DNA from: G963691835 sp963691835
GTDB lineage: Bacteria; Pseudomonadota; Alphaproteobacteria; Thalassobaculales; Thalassobaculaceae
Assembly (NCBI GenBank): GCA_963691835.1
Contig: OY829383.1
Span: 620,001-684,000, forward strand
DNA: 64,000 nucleotides
Direction of reading: 5' to 3'
The notes below the pieces were generated by a model. The model searched no databases, was not told the DNA's origin, and worked only from the letters and a program-made list of their open reading frames with translations. This document shows positions 8,999-17,204 of this stretch, piece by piece. Position numbers and translations under genes: made by a program. Within the stretch, counting starts at the first letter, position 1. Every line of letters begins with the position of its first letter.

Positions 8999-10224
8999 GC
9001 CGGGCCGTCCTCGCCGTGCTCGACAGCGTGGGCGTCGGTGGCGCCCCGGACGCCGACGCATTCGGGGACACCGGATCCAATACGATCGGTCACATCGCAG
9101 AGTCCTGCGCGGCAGGCAACGCCAATGATGAACGCCGAACCGGACCATTGCGCCTGCCCAATCTTGTCCGAAACGGCCTTGGGGCCGCGGCAGCTCTTGC
9201 GACCGGGTCACCGCCACCGGGGCTGGAAGCGCCCGCCGCGGCGGGTGCCGCCTGGGGTATCGCCGAAGAGATCAGCCGGGGAAAGGACACCCCAAGCGGG
9301 CATTGGGAGCTTTCGGGTGTCCCCGTGCATTTTGATTGGGGATACTTCCCAAGGACCGTCCCCGCTTTTCCCAAGATGTTAACCAAGGCCCTGATCCAGC
9401 AGGCGGATCTGCCCGGTGTCCTGGGCGACTGCCATGCCAGCGGCACCGAGATCATCGCGGAACTCGGTGAAGAGCATATGCGGACCGGGAAACCGATCCT
9501 CTATACCTCCGCCGATAGCGTGGTGCAGATCGCCGCCCATGAGGAGACGTTCGGGCTGGAGCGGCTCTACGCTGTTTGTGGTGTCGCCCGGCGTCTGGTG
9601 GAGGACTTGACGATCGGGCGGGTGATCGCGCGGCCTTTCGTAGGACAGAACGCCCGGACTTTCGAGCGGACGGCCAACCGCAAGGATCTCGCCGTTCTAC
9701 CGCACGCCCCGACTGTTCTGGACCGGCACGCCGACGCTGGCGGGACCGTCGTCTCCATTGGCAAGATCGGCGACATCTTTGCCCACAGCGGGACGGGTAA
9801 GGAGGTCAAGGCGGCGGGGAACGAGGCGCTGTTCGACACACTCTTGTCAGAGCTGGAGATCGCTGGGCCGAACACGCTGCTGGTCGTGAACTTTGTCGAC
9901 TTTGATACGCTCTACGGCCATCGGCGGGATGTTGCGGGGTACGCCGCTGCGCTGGAGGCATTTGACCGCCGTCTTCCGGAGTTGGAAGCCGTCCTCGGTG
10001 ACGATGATCTCGCGATCCTGACCGCCGATCACGGCTGTGACCCAAGCTGGCCCGGCTCCGATCACACGCGCGAATGCGTGCCCGTACTGGCGCTGGGCGG
10101 CGCACGGCCGAAGACCGCGATCGGCCGGCGCACGACCTTCGCGGATGTGGGGGAGAGCTTGGCCGCACATCTGGGGTTGCCGCCTATGGGATCGGGCACC
10201 AGTTTCTTGAGTGCCCCGGCATGA
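8995..10224 (+). CDS. deoB: Phosphopentomutase
   Basis: A 409-residue alkaline-phosphatase-superfamily mutase interconverting (deoxy)ribose-1- and 5-phosphates. Metal and active-site motifs: DSVGVGGAPDADAFGDTGSN at the N-terminus, GKDTPSGHWEL around residue 100 (the Thr/Ser nucleophile region), VNFVDFDTLYGHRRD and ADHGCDPSWPGSDHTRE. It starts at a GTG that overlaps the deoA stop and ends overlapping the oxygenase start. It connects nucleoside phosphorolysis to DeoC. Confidence 0.95.
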   Translation: MSRAVLAVLDSVGVGGAPDADAFGDTGSNTIGHIAESCAAGNANDERRTGPLRLPNLVRNGLGAAAALATGSPPPGLEAPAAAGAAWGIAEEISRGKDTPSGHWELSGVPVHFDWGYFPRTVPAFPKMLTKALIQQADLPGVLGDCHASGTEIIAELGEEHMRTGKPILYTSADSVVQIAAHEETFGLERLYAVCGVARRLVEDLTIGRVIARPFVGQNARTFERTANRKDLAVLPHAPTVLDRHADAGGTVVSIGKIGDIFAHSGTGKEVKAAGNEALFDTLLSELEIAGPNTLLVVNFVDFDTLYGHRRDVAGYAAALEAFDRRLPELEAVLGDDDLAILTADHGCDPSWPGSDHTRECVPVLALGGARPKTAIGRRTTFADVGESLAAHLGLPPMGSGTSFLSAPA

Positions 10225-11090
10225 GGGCGCTGCCGAGATTTCGTGCCGGAGACGACGGCGCGCTGTCGGGCGACGCCAAGACCGCCTGGGACCGGGACGG
10301 ATGTCTCGTCGTTGAAGACTTCTTCGATCCGGCGGACCTCGACCGGCTGAAGACGCAGGCCGAGGCGTTGGTCGAGGCCTGGGACCCAGGCCCGTCATGG
10401 ACGGTCTTCTCAACGACCGCCCCCGAGCACGCCCGCGACGCCTATTTTCGGGAAAGCGGCGACAAAATCCGGTTCTTCCTTGAGGACGGGGCGGTCGACG
10501 AGAACGGCGCGCTCAACCGGCCGAAGGCACTCGCCGTCAACAAGATGGGCCATGCCATGCACGACCTGGACCCGGTCTTCTCAGGCCTGTCCAGACAGCC
10601 ACGGTTCCGCAGACTGGCGCAGGATCTCGGCTTCGCAACGCCTCTCCCGCTCCAATCCATGTACATCTTCAAGCAACCCCATATCGGCGGAGAGGTGGTT
10701 TGCCACCAGGACTCGGCCTTTCTGTACACCGAGCCGGAAAGCTGCGTCGGTCTATGGCTGGCAGTGGATGCGGCGACCACGGAGAATGGCTGCCTCCAAG
10801 TCATCCCCGGTGCCCACAAAGCGCCCCTCCGGGCCCGCTTCCGGGAGATTGACGGCGTGCTGACCATGGAAAGCTTGGACGACAGCCCCTTCGACGGCGA
10901 TCCGGTACCGGTCGTAGCGGAGCCCGGCACCCTCGTCATCCTGCACGGCCGCCTTCCCCATCTGAGCGGCCCGAACCACTCGGCGCAGCCCCGTCATGCC
11001 TACACGCTGCACCTGATTGACGGAGAAGCGCACTATCCGGCGGACAATTGGCTGAGGCGGGGAGCGGACATACCGCTAAAGGCACTGTAG
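10221..11090 (+). CDS. PHYHD1-like Fe(II)/2-oxoglutarate dioxygenase
   Basis: A 289-residue PhyH-family protein. The iron triad is visible: HxD in VVCHQDSAFLYTEP and a distal His in LHGRLPHLSGPNH, with a likely 2-oxoglutarate-binding Arg in QPRHAYTLHL. TTENGCLQVIPGAH and the C-terminal PADNWLRR resemble animal PHYHD1, whose substrate is unsettled. The ATG overlaps the deoB stop (ATGA), so it is translated with the nucleoside salvage genes. That context hints at oxidation of a nucleobase, nucleoside or a sugar derived from one, but this is inference only. Confidence 0.88.
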   Translation: MRALPRFRAGDDGALSGDAKTAWDRDGCLVVEDFFDPADLDRLKTQAEALVEAWDPGPSWTVFSTTAPEHARDAYFRESGDKIRFFLEDGAVDENGALNRPKALAVNKMGHAMHDLDPVFSGLSRQPRFRRLAQDLGFATPLPLQSMYIFKQPHIGGEVVCHQDSAFLYTEPESCVGLWLAVDAATTENGCLQVIPGAHKAPLRARFREIDGVLTMESLDDSPFDGDPVPVVAEPGTLVILHGRLPHLSGPNHSAQPRHAYTLHLIDGEAHYPADNWLRRGADIPLKAL

Positions 11091-11110
11091 TGGAGGCGTG
11101 GGAACAGCGC

Positions 11111-11353
11111 CTAACGCGCCCCGTCCTCTAGGTGCCGCATCAGCTCAGCAACGTCGTCGACGTCCGGCTCGTCCTCGCTTGGGATGCGGTAGTCGCCGCC
11201 GAGCCAGCGGCCAAGGTCGATGGTCTTGCACCGGTCGGAACAGAAGGGCCGGAATTTCGGGGTCGCCGGTTTTCCGCAGGTTGGGCACGGCCCGGGCGCC
11301 CTGGCGGCGACCGCCCTCTTTGGCTTACCGGGCTTCTTGTCCTCATCGGTCAT
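11111..11353 (-). CDS. yacG: DNA gyrase inhibitor YacG
   Basis: An 80-residue zinc protein with the four-cysteine motif CPTCGKP ... FCSDRCKTIDLGRWL, the exact YacG pattern. YacG binds GyrB and blocks DNA binding by gyrase in E. coli. The tail is acidic and disordered-looking. It is the last gene of the minus-strand housekeeping block and overlaps the RNase G gene by 4 bases. Confidence 0.93.
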   Translation of the reverse strand: MTDEDKKPGKPKRAVAARAPGPCPTCGKPATPKFRPFCSDRCKTIDLGRWLGGDYRIPSEDEPDVDDVAELMRHLEDGAR

Positions 11354-12645
11354 TGGCTGCCGCGCTCCCGCTGCCCATTGTCTTCGGCCAACACCTCATA
11401 CCGGTCGAGCGGCCACTCGGGAACTGGTTCGATGCGAGCGGGCGCCCCCAAGACCGCTTGCAGACGGTCTTTGAGGGAAGAGTCGCTGTCGATCCAGCCC
11501 GCAACGCCGGGGGCACAGCGCAATGCAGGCTTGGACAAAGCACGGCCGAGCGCCTCCCGGATCAGATGACGGACCGCTTTGCGTCCCCAGGCTGCCGGTC
11601 GGCGGGCGGGGTCATAACCAAGCCCCATCCTCTCCCGAAGAGAGGGACCGAGACGGGTTCGGGTCATCTCCAGGAGACCACCGCGCGTCCAGCCGAGAAC
11701 CTGGACCGAGGGCTCCAAGTCCTCCACAGCCTGCCGAAGACGATTGAGGATCGCGTCCCTGGCGGCGAGGTCGTCCATTCGAATGGCGTCCAACAGGATA
11801 ATGCCGCCGAGACCCCGCAGCCGAAGCTGGCGGGCGGTTTCGTCAGCCGCTTCCAGATTGGCCTGCACGGCATCCAACGCACTGCCTGACGCATTCACGT
11901 CGATCGCCACAAGCGCCGCCGTTTCATCGATCCGGAGAGAGCCTCCCCCAGGCAGGTCCACAACCGCTGCTGCCGCCGCCGCCAACGCGTCCTCTACGCC
12001 CGCCTCCTCGAAAAAGCGGAGCGTCCGGTCTTCGCGAATCGCCGCATCGGGCCAGCGCGTTTTCAGCGCGTCGACGAGCCGCGGCGCCCCATCGACGACA
12101 CCGACAGGGCCCGTTGGCGACAGTTCCCGCCATCGGAGGAGCAACGTTCGAAGCTCTTCTGCAACACCTCCAGAAGGAACACCTGCCGCAGAGGTGAGAG
12201 CCACAGCCCCAACACCCTCTCCCACGTCCGCCAAAACCTTCTCAATCTCGGCCTTCAGCTCCTTGCGACGGGCGGGCGGTGAGATCTTTCGGGAAACCGC
12301 CGCGCCGGACTCTCCCGGGGTCAGCACCACGTTCCGTCCCCGGATTTCCAAGGTGCTGCTAACGGCCATGGCCTTGTCTCCGCCGGGATCCGAGCGGATC
12401 TGACACAGAACCGCCGAGCCCATTGTCGGCAAGGGTGATTTCGGGCTGGAGAACAAACCCATGGTCCCGCCAAGGTCGACCCAAGCACGGGGACCGTCGA
12501 CAGCCGTTACCCGGGCCCGGACGATATCGCCGACCCGGGGGCCGAAAGGCTCATGAAAGAACTCGACGATCCTGCCGTCTTCCAGCGCCGCGGCGCGGGT
12601 TTCCGCGGGGGAGTACTCAATCAGGAGCTCTTCAACCAACGGCAT
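11350..12645 (-). CDS. rng: Ribonuclease E/G family protein
   Basis: A 431-residue endoribonuclease of the RNase E/G family, in the short form without a long C-terminal degradosome scaffold. An S1-like N-terminal domain contains GDIVRARVTAVDGPRAWVDLG. The metal-binding aspartates of the DNase I-like domain appear in ALVAIDVNASG and ILLDAIRMDD. I did not see the zinc-link cysteine pair of E. coli RNase E (CxxC) in a clear form, so this may be one of the divergent alphaproteobacterial paralogues. It overlaps maf by 14 bases. Confidence 0.85.
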   Translation of the reverse strand: MPLVEELLIEYSPAETRAAALEDGRIVEFFHEPFGPRVGDIVRARVTAVDGPRAWVDLGGTMGLFSSPKSPLPTMGSAVLCQIRSDPGGDKAMAVSSTLEIRGRNVVLTPGESGAAVSRKISPPARRKELKAEIEKVLADVGEGVGAVALTSAAGVPSGGVAEELRTLLLRWRELSPTGPVGVVDGAPRLVDALKTRWPDAAIREDRTLRFFEEAGVEDALAAAAAAVVDLPGGGSLRIDETAALVAIDVNASGSALDAVQANLEAADETARQLRLRGLGGIILLDAIRMDDLAARDAILNRLRQAVEDLEPSVQVLGWTRGGLLEMTRTRLGPSLRERMGLGYDPARRPAAWGRKAVRHLIREALGRALSKPALRCAPGVAGWIDSDSSLKDRLQAVLGAPARIEPVPEWPLDRYEVLAEDNGQRERGSQ

Positions 12646-13270
12646 CCGTCTCCGTCATTGTGAACCCGGCACCGACAAGCAGAGTCCAGGTCTCCGAAAG
12701 CCCCAGACCCACGACATTCGAGTATGAACCGGATACGGAGGACACAAAGGCCGCCGCCAGTCCCTGGATCGCGTAACCTCCCGCTTTTCCTGCCCACTCC
12801 CCGGTCGCAAGGTATGCGCGGGCCTCGGCGGCATCCAAACGTTTGAACGTCACGGCCGTGGTGACCATCCGTTCAATCCGTCGGCCATCCGGCAGTCCCA
12901 ATGCGACAGCACCCAGAACCCGGTGACGGCGGCCGGAGAGCAGATCAAGGCATCGCCGCGCCTCGGCCTCGGATTCCGTCTTGGGCAAGATGCGCCGGCC
13001 GACGGCGACCACCGTATCAGCGGCGAGCACGAAGGCATCCGGGTGGCGGGCGGCAACGGCCTCACACTTTTCAGCCGCCATCCGGCGGGCGTAGGCGGGG
13101 GGCAATTCCCGGTCGGTGGCGGATTCGTCAAGATCGGCAGGGTCGACTCTATCGACGGCGACACCGATCTGGTCAAGAAGGTCGCGGCGGCGGGGAGACG
13201 CGGACGCCAGTATCAGGCGCTTACCGTTGGGCGGTATCAGGATCGGTTTACTGGCCACGTCGACCCTCAT
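12632..13270 (-). CDS. maf: Maf family nucleoside triphosphate pyrophosphatase
   Basis: A 212-residue house-cleaning enzyme that hydrolyses non-canonical NTPs to NMPs. Motifs: LILASASPRRRDLLDQIG at the N-terminus, the ARRMAAEKCEAV helix, VLAADTVVAVGRRILPK with the catalytic Asp, and GGYAIQGLAAAFV. It is located between infA and rng, the usual alphaproteobacterial order. Confidence 0.93.
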   Translation of the reverse strand: MRVDVASKPILIPPNGKRLILASASPRRRDLLDQIGVAVDRVDPADLDESATDRELPPAYARRMAAEKCEAVAARHPDAFVLAADTVVAVGRRILPKTESEAEARRCLDLLSGRRHRVLGAVALGLPDGRRIERMVTTAVTFKRLDAAEARAYLATGEWAGKAGGYAIQGLAAAFVSSVSGSYSNVVGLGLSETWTLLVGAGFTMTETDAVG

Positions 13271-13354
13271 GAAAGCGCGGAAGGGTCAGCCGGCCCGCGA
13301 TGCCGGGTGCCGCGCCCGAGCGAAGCCCGGCGGACACCCTGTCCGGCGGGCGGG

Positions 13355-13573
13355 TTACTTGAAGCGGAAAGTGATCCGGCCTTTGGTCAGATCATAGGGG
13401 GTCATCTCAACATTGACCCTGTCACCTGCCAGAACCCGGATACGGTTCTTGCGCATCTTGCCGCTGGTGTGGGCCAGCACGAGATGTTCATTGTCGAGCT
13501 TCACGCGAAACATCGCGTTGGGGAGAAGTTCCTCAACGGTCCCAGAGAATTCGATTACGTCTTCCTTCGGCAT
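13355..13573 (-). CDS. infA: Translation initiation factor IF-1
   Basis: A 72-residue OB-fold protein, standard IF-1 length: MPKEDVIEFSGTVEELLPN at the start, then AHTSGKMRKNRIRVLAGDRV and TKGRITFRFK at the end. It binds the ribosomal A site during initiation. The ATG at 13573 is chosen because 21 extra N-terminal residues from an upstream in-frame start are not part of IF-1. Confidence 0.97.
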   Translation of the reverse strand: MPKEDVIEFSGTVEELLPNAMFRVKLDNEHLVLAHTSGKMRKNRIRVLAGDRVNVEMTPYDLTKGRITFRFK

Positions 13574-13677
13574 TCCAGCTCCTTCGGTGGTTAACGGCGT
13601 GGGCCGCAAAGTGAGGGGGGGCGGCCGCAACGTCAAGCCGTTTCGCGGGCAAGAGTGTCGTCCGACGTCGTGGACGG

Positions 13678-14163
13678 TTACTCGAAGATGGGGCCGAAGC
13701 GGGCTTCGATCCGGGCGGTCAACGCGTCCCGGACCTGACGGTAAGCATCAAGCCTCGCGTCTCGGTTGCCATCAACGATGGTCGCGTCGAGGGTCGGCCA
13801 GTACTCGATATCGCAGGCCATTGTCCGCGTCATCTCAATGGCCCGGTGCTGCGCCTCGGGAGAGAGAGAGATCACCAGGTCAAAGAAGCTGTCTTCCAAC
13901 TCATCGAAGCTTTTGGACCGGTGCTTGCCGATATCGATGCCGATCTCTCGCATGACCTCAACGGCAAACCCGTCGACTTCGCCGGAACGGGCGCCGCAGG
14001 AATCCACGTAGACCTCGGTACCCACCAGCCTTTTCAAAAGTGCCTCCGCCATCGGCGAGCGCACCGCGTTCACACTGCAGGCGAAGAGAACGGCACTCGG
14101 TTTTGCGACGGCGAGACCGAGACCCGGCGGAACCGCAGAGCGTGCAACGTCGCCCGCGGTCAC
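13678..14163 (-). CDS. Low-molecular-weight protein tyrosine phosphatase family protein
   Basis: A 161-residue protein with the LMW-PTP/arsenate reductase P-loop CSVNAVRS (CX5RS) at about residue 29 and the family helix SPMAEALLKRL. The usual acid DP pair is not obvious; WPTLDATIVDG occupies that region, so catalytic detail is uncertain. Start GTG 14163 overlaps the UPF0262 stop (GTGA) and has GGAGGG about 6 bases upstream, making it better than a TTG at 14199. The pairing with UPF0262 and infA is conserved in alphaproteobacteria. Confidence 0.88.
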   Translation of the reverse strand: MTAGDVARSAVPPGLGLAVAKPSAVLFACSVNAVRSPMAEALLKRLVGTEVYVDSCGARSGEVDGFAVEVMREIGIDIGKHRSKSFDELEDSFFDLVISLSPEAQHRAIEMTRTMACDIEYWPTLDATIVDGNRDARLDAYRQVRDALTARIEARFGPIFE

Positions 14164-14705
14164 GACCGCCCTCCGCTGCCCCGGATGTGAAGCACGCAAA
14201 CCAGCGTGAAGAGACGGCGCGCGGTCGGGAAATCGAAAACGATCTTGCCGTCGAGACGCTCCCGCAGCATCTCCGAGCCTTCGTTGTGGAGGCCGCGCCG
14301 ACCCATGTCGATCGCCTCGATTTGAGAGGGGGACAGGCGCTTGATGGCGTCGTAGTAGCTGTCGCAGATGGCGAAGTAATCCCGGACAACCCGGCGGAAA
14401 GGCGACAACGGCAGTTGCACCCGTGTCCGCTCCGCATCATCGGTATCGCGCACATCGAAGACGAGGCGGCCGTCCTGAACCGACAGCCTCAGATGATAGG
14501 GGCCGCCCTCATCCTCGACAGGATAAAAGCTGTTCTCTTCCAACAGGTCGTAGATCGCGACGGCGCGTTCCTGCTCAACTTCAGGACTACGGGACAAAAC
14601 GGTTCGTTCATCCAGATCAATGCGGACGATCCGTTTACGGCTGTCTTGGGTAGCATCCTCGGCCGCTGACAGGTCGGGATGCTCCTTCTCATCGTCCCGA
14701 GCCAT
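14160..14705 (-). CDS. UPF0262 family protein
   Basis: A 181-residue protein of an alphaproteobacteria-specific uncharacterised family. Recognisable segments are KRIVRIDLDERTVLSRSPEVEQERAVAIYDLLEENSF (in part), YHLRLSVQDGRLVFDVR and PFRRVVRDYFAICDSYYDAIK. No catalytic motif is evident. It sits between hisD and the phosphatase gene, as usual for the family. Confidence 0.9.
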   Translation of the reverse strand: MARDDEKEHPDLSAAEDATQDSRKRIVRIDLDERTVLSRSPEVEQERAVAIYDLLEENSFYPVEDEGGPYHLRLSVQDGRLVFDVRDTDDAERTRVQLPLSPFRRVVRDYFAICDSYYDAIKRLSPSQIEAIDMGRRGLHNEGSEMLRERLDGKIVFDFPTARRLFTLVCVLHIRGSGGRS

Positions 14706-14717
14706 CGTCCCCGACCC

Positions 14718-16010
14718 TCAGTTCTCAAGGCGCATGGTCACCGAAAGGCCATGCGCATCCAATCCCTCAACCTCCGCCAAGACCGACGCGGCCGGACCGA
14801 CGCGGGCCAATGCCTCCCGGTCAGCGCCAACACGGGTCGTGCGTTTCATGAAATCTAGCAGTCCGAGACCAGAGGAAAAACGGGCAGTTCGATCTGTCGG
14901 CAACACATGGTTGGGGCCCGCCACGTAGTCCCCGAGCGCCTCCGGCGTATGACGGCCAAGAAAGACGGCTCCGGCGTTCTGGATGCGGTCCGCCATCGCC
15001 TCCGCATCGTCGACGGCGAGCTCCAGATGCTCCGGTGCCAGACGATCCACCAGGGGTGGTGCGTCGCTCAAGGCATCCAGCAGAATGATCGCTCCATGGT
15101 CCCGCCAACTCGCCGCGGCAATCGACCGGCGGGGAAGCGTCTCCAACAGCGCGTCGACCGATTGCGCAACCGCGTCGGCAAACGCGGCGTCATCCGTCAT
15201 CAGTATCGACTGGGCCGCCTCGTCATGCTCCGCCTGGGCGAGCAGATCAATGGCAATCCATCTGGGATCGCTGCGATTGTCGGCAACAATGAGAACCTCC
15301 GACGGACCGGCGATCGAGTCGATGCCGACCTTGCCGTAAACACGCCGTTTGGCGGCCGCGACATACGCATTTCCTGGACCGACAATCTTATCGACCGGCG
15401 AAATCGTCTCAGTACCGTATGCCAGAGCGGCAACAGCCTGGGCCCCTCCGATCCGGTAAATCTCCGAAACCCCAGCCAGATCAGCGGCGACGAGCACCAG
15501 CGGATCAATCTCTCCATTCGGCGTCGGTACCACCATCACCCGCCGCTCGACGCCGGCAACCCGGGCTGGAATGGCGTTCATGAGGACCGAACTGGGATAG
15601 GCGGCCTTTCCCCCAGGAACATAAAGCCCCACGGCGGCCACGGGAGACCACCGCATCCCTAAACGAACACCCGCTTCATCAACGTAGTCGATGGTTTCAG
15701 GCCGTTGCCTGTCATGAAACGCGGTGATCCGCTCCGCGGCGAAGGAAAGTGCTTCCAACACGCGGGGAGCGGTCGCGGCGCGGGCGGCGGCGATGGCGTC
15801 CGGACCGATGGCGAACCCAACGGTGCGGAGATCCACGCGATCGAAGCGGTTCGTGTAGTCGACGATCGCCGCGTCCCCCCGGGCGCGGACATCGGCAATG
15901 ATCTCGGCGGCGACCGCATCGACATCTTCCGAGGTCGCCCGAACGCCGTCGACCAACGCCTGGAAGCGGGCCTCGAAGTCCTCGTCCGAGGTACTCAGTC
16001 TATGCGGCAC
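14718..16010 (-). CDS. hisD: Histidinol dehydrogenase
   Basis: A 430-residue full-length enzyme for the last two oxidation steps of histidine synthesis (L-histidinol to L-histidine, NAD+, Zn2+). Diagnostic motifs: VPGGKAAYPSSVLMNAIPA, GPGNAYVAAAKRRVYG, AGPSEVLIVADNRSDP and LLAQAEHDEAAQ containing zinc and base residues. The start is a GTG whose codons overlap the last 11 bases of hisG. Confidence 0.96.
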   Translation of the reverse strand: MPHRLSTSDEDFEARFQALVDGVRATSEDVDAVAAEIIADVRARGDAAIVDYTNRFDRVDLRTVGFAIGPDAIAAARAATAPRVLEALSFAAERITAFHDRQRPETIDYVDEAGVRLGMRWSPVAAVGLYVPGGKAAYPSSVLMNAIPARVAGVERRVMVVPTPNGEIDPLVLVAADLAGVSEIYRIGGAQAVAALAYGTETISPVDKIVGPGNAYVAAAKRRVYGKVGIDSIAGPSEVLIVADNRSDPRWIAIDLLAQAEHDEAAQSILMTDDAAFADAVAQSVDALLETLPRRSIAAASWRDHGAIILLDALSDAPPLVDRLAPEHLELAVDDAEAMADRIQNAGAVFLGRHTPEALGDYVAGPNHVLPTDRTARFSSGLGLLDFMKRTTRVGADREALARVGPAASVLAEVEGLDAHGLSVTMRLEN

Positions 16011-16677
16011 TCGCAGCCTCCCGAAAGCGATCGACCCATGTGTTGATGGCTGAGGGCCTCGTCTTCAGCGACGCGCGATTCACGGCAAGGCGCGCGCTCA
16101 CCTCTGCGATACGCTCAACCTCAACAAGACCATTGGCCTGGAGCGTCGAGCCGGTTTGAACCAGGTCAACAATCCGCCGGCTCAATCCCAGGGTCGGCGC
16201 AAGCTCAAGAGCGCCGTTCAGCTTGATGCACTCAGCCTGAACCCCCCGCGCGGCAAAGTGGCGACGCGTGACGTTGGGATACTTGGTCGCGATCCGAAGA
16301 TGGCTCCACTCGCGCGGGTCCTCTTTGGCCGCAAGCTCTTCCGGCTCAGCCACCGACAGCCGGCAATGCCCCACGTCCAGGTCTACGGGTGCGTAGATTT
16401 CCGGATGATCGAACTCCATCAGGACGTCGCTTCCCGCGATGGCCAGATCGGCGGCGCCGAACGCCAGAAATGTCGGCGTATCGAAGCTTCGAACGCGGAT
16501 GATCTCAAGATCCGGATCCTCGGTCCCAAAGCGGAGCTGACGGGCGTTCTTGTCAAAAAAGGCCGCTTCCGGCCGAACGCCCGCGCGATCCATGATCGGC
16601 TGGATGGCCTCCAGAATTCGGCCTTTTGGCACAGCCAGGACAAGCGGCTGGTCTGCTCGGTTCACGGCGGGACTCAC
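16000..16677 (-). CDS. hisG: ATP phosphoribosyltransferase, short form
   Basis: A 225-residue catalytic subunit for the first committed step of histidine biosynthesis. It contains LAVPKGRILE at the N-terminus, VDLDVGHCRLSVAEPEE and GALELAPTLGLSRRIVDLVQTGSTLQANGL (PRPP-binding region). It lacks the C-terminal regulatory domain of the long form, so by established knowledge it should need a HisZ partner, not seen in this window. Start GTG 16677. Confidence 0.93.
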   Translation of the reverse strand: MSPAVNRADQPLVLAVPKGRILEAIQPIMDRAGVRPEAAFFDKNARQLRFGTEDPDLEIIRVRSFDTPTFLAFGAADLAIAGSDVLMEFDHPEIYAPVDLDVGHCRLSVAEPEELAAKEDPREWSHLRIATKYPNVTRRHFAARGVQAECIKLNGALELAPTLGLSRRIVDLVQTGSTLQANGLVEVERIAEVSARLAVNRASLKTRPSAINTWVDRFREAASAA

Positions 16678-16700
16678 GCTCGGGTCTCCGGTTAACAGCG

Positions 16701-17204
16701 TCAGGCGTCACCATCACCGTCGGTGCCGGATACGGCATCGGCGTGAGACGGCCTCGAGAACGTCGGCCACGGCTCCCCAAGGTCCTCGGCCACACCCTCA
16801 ATCTGCGCAACGTCCAATCGGATCGTCTTGCCGTCGGCAAAAACCAGATCGATGGTGCTCTCGTCAACTGCCAGCGTCATCAAGGAGAGAATCTCTCCCG
16901 GATTGGCCCGGTCGATGCCTTTCAACCGCACGCCGGTCACGTGCTCAACCCGAAGACCCGTATGAACCCTTTCACCGGGCGCTTCCTCGCTCGAAGAGGG
17001 GTCGGGCCGTTCCCAACGGAACCGTTGAGCCACCAGCACGAAGCGGCGGTCCGCCACCTCGAAACTCATTTCCGAGACCGGGACCAGCGCATCCTGAAGA
17101 TAGGTCGCGATGACGCTCAAATCCTCAACATCGGCGAACCGTGCGCGGAAGGGCGCGTCTTCGCCCGGCTTAGGGAGCGATGAACGGGATGGGGGCTTGG
17201 CCAT
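16701..17204 (-). CDS. DUF2948 family protein
   Basis: A 167-residue protein of an alphaproteobacterial family of unknown role, always near murA and hisG/hisD. It shows ARFADVEDLSVIATYLQDALVP (in part), RRFVLVAQRFRWE, and TGLRVEHVTGVRLKGID, the last resembling a short beta meander, then IRLDVAQIEGVAEDLGEPWPT. The start overlaps the murA stop by one base (TGATG), so translation is probably coupled. Confidence 0.9.
   Translation of the reverse strand: MAKPPSRSSLPKPGEDAPFRARFADVEDLSVIATYLQDALVPVSEMSFEVADRRFVLVAQRFRWERPDPSSSEEAPGERVHTGLRVEHVTGVRLKGIDRANPGEILSLMTLAVDESTIDLVFADGKTIRLDVAQIEGVAEDLGEPWPTFSRPSHADAVSGTDGDGDA

Noticed and set aside
7742..9217. Minus-strand frame of 491 codons
   Set aside because: Shadow of deoA and deoB.
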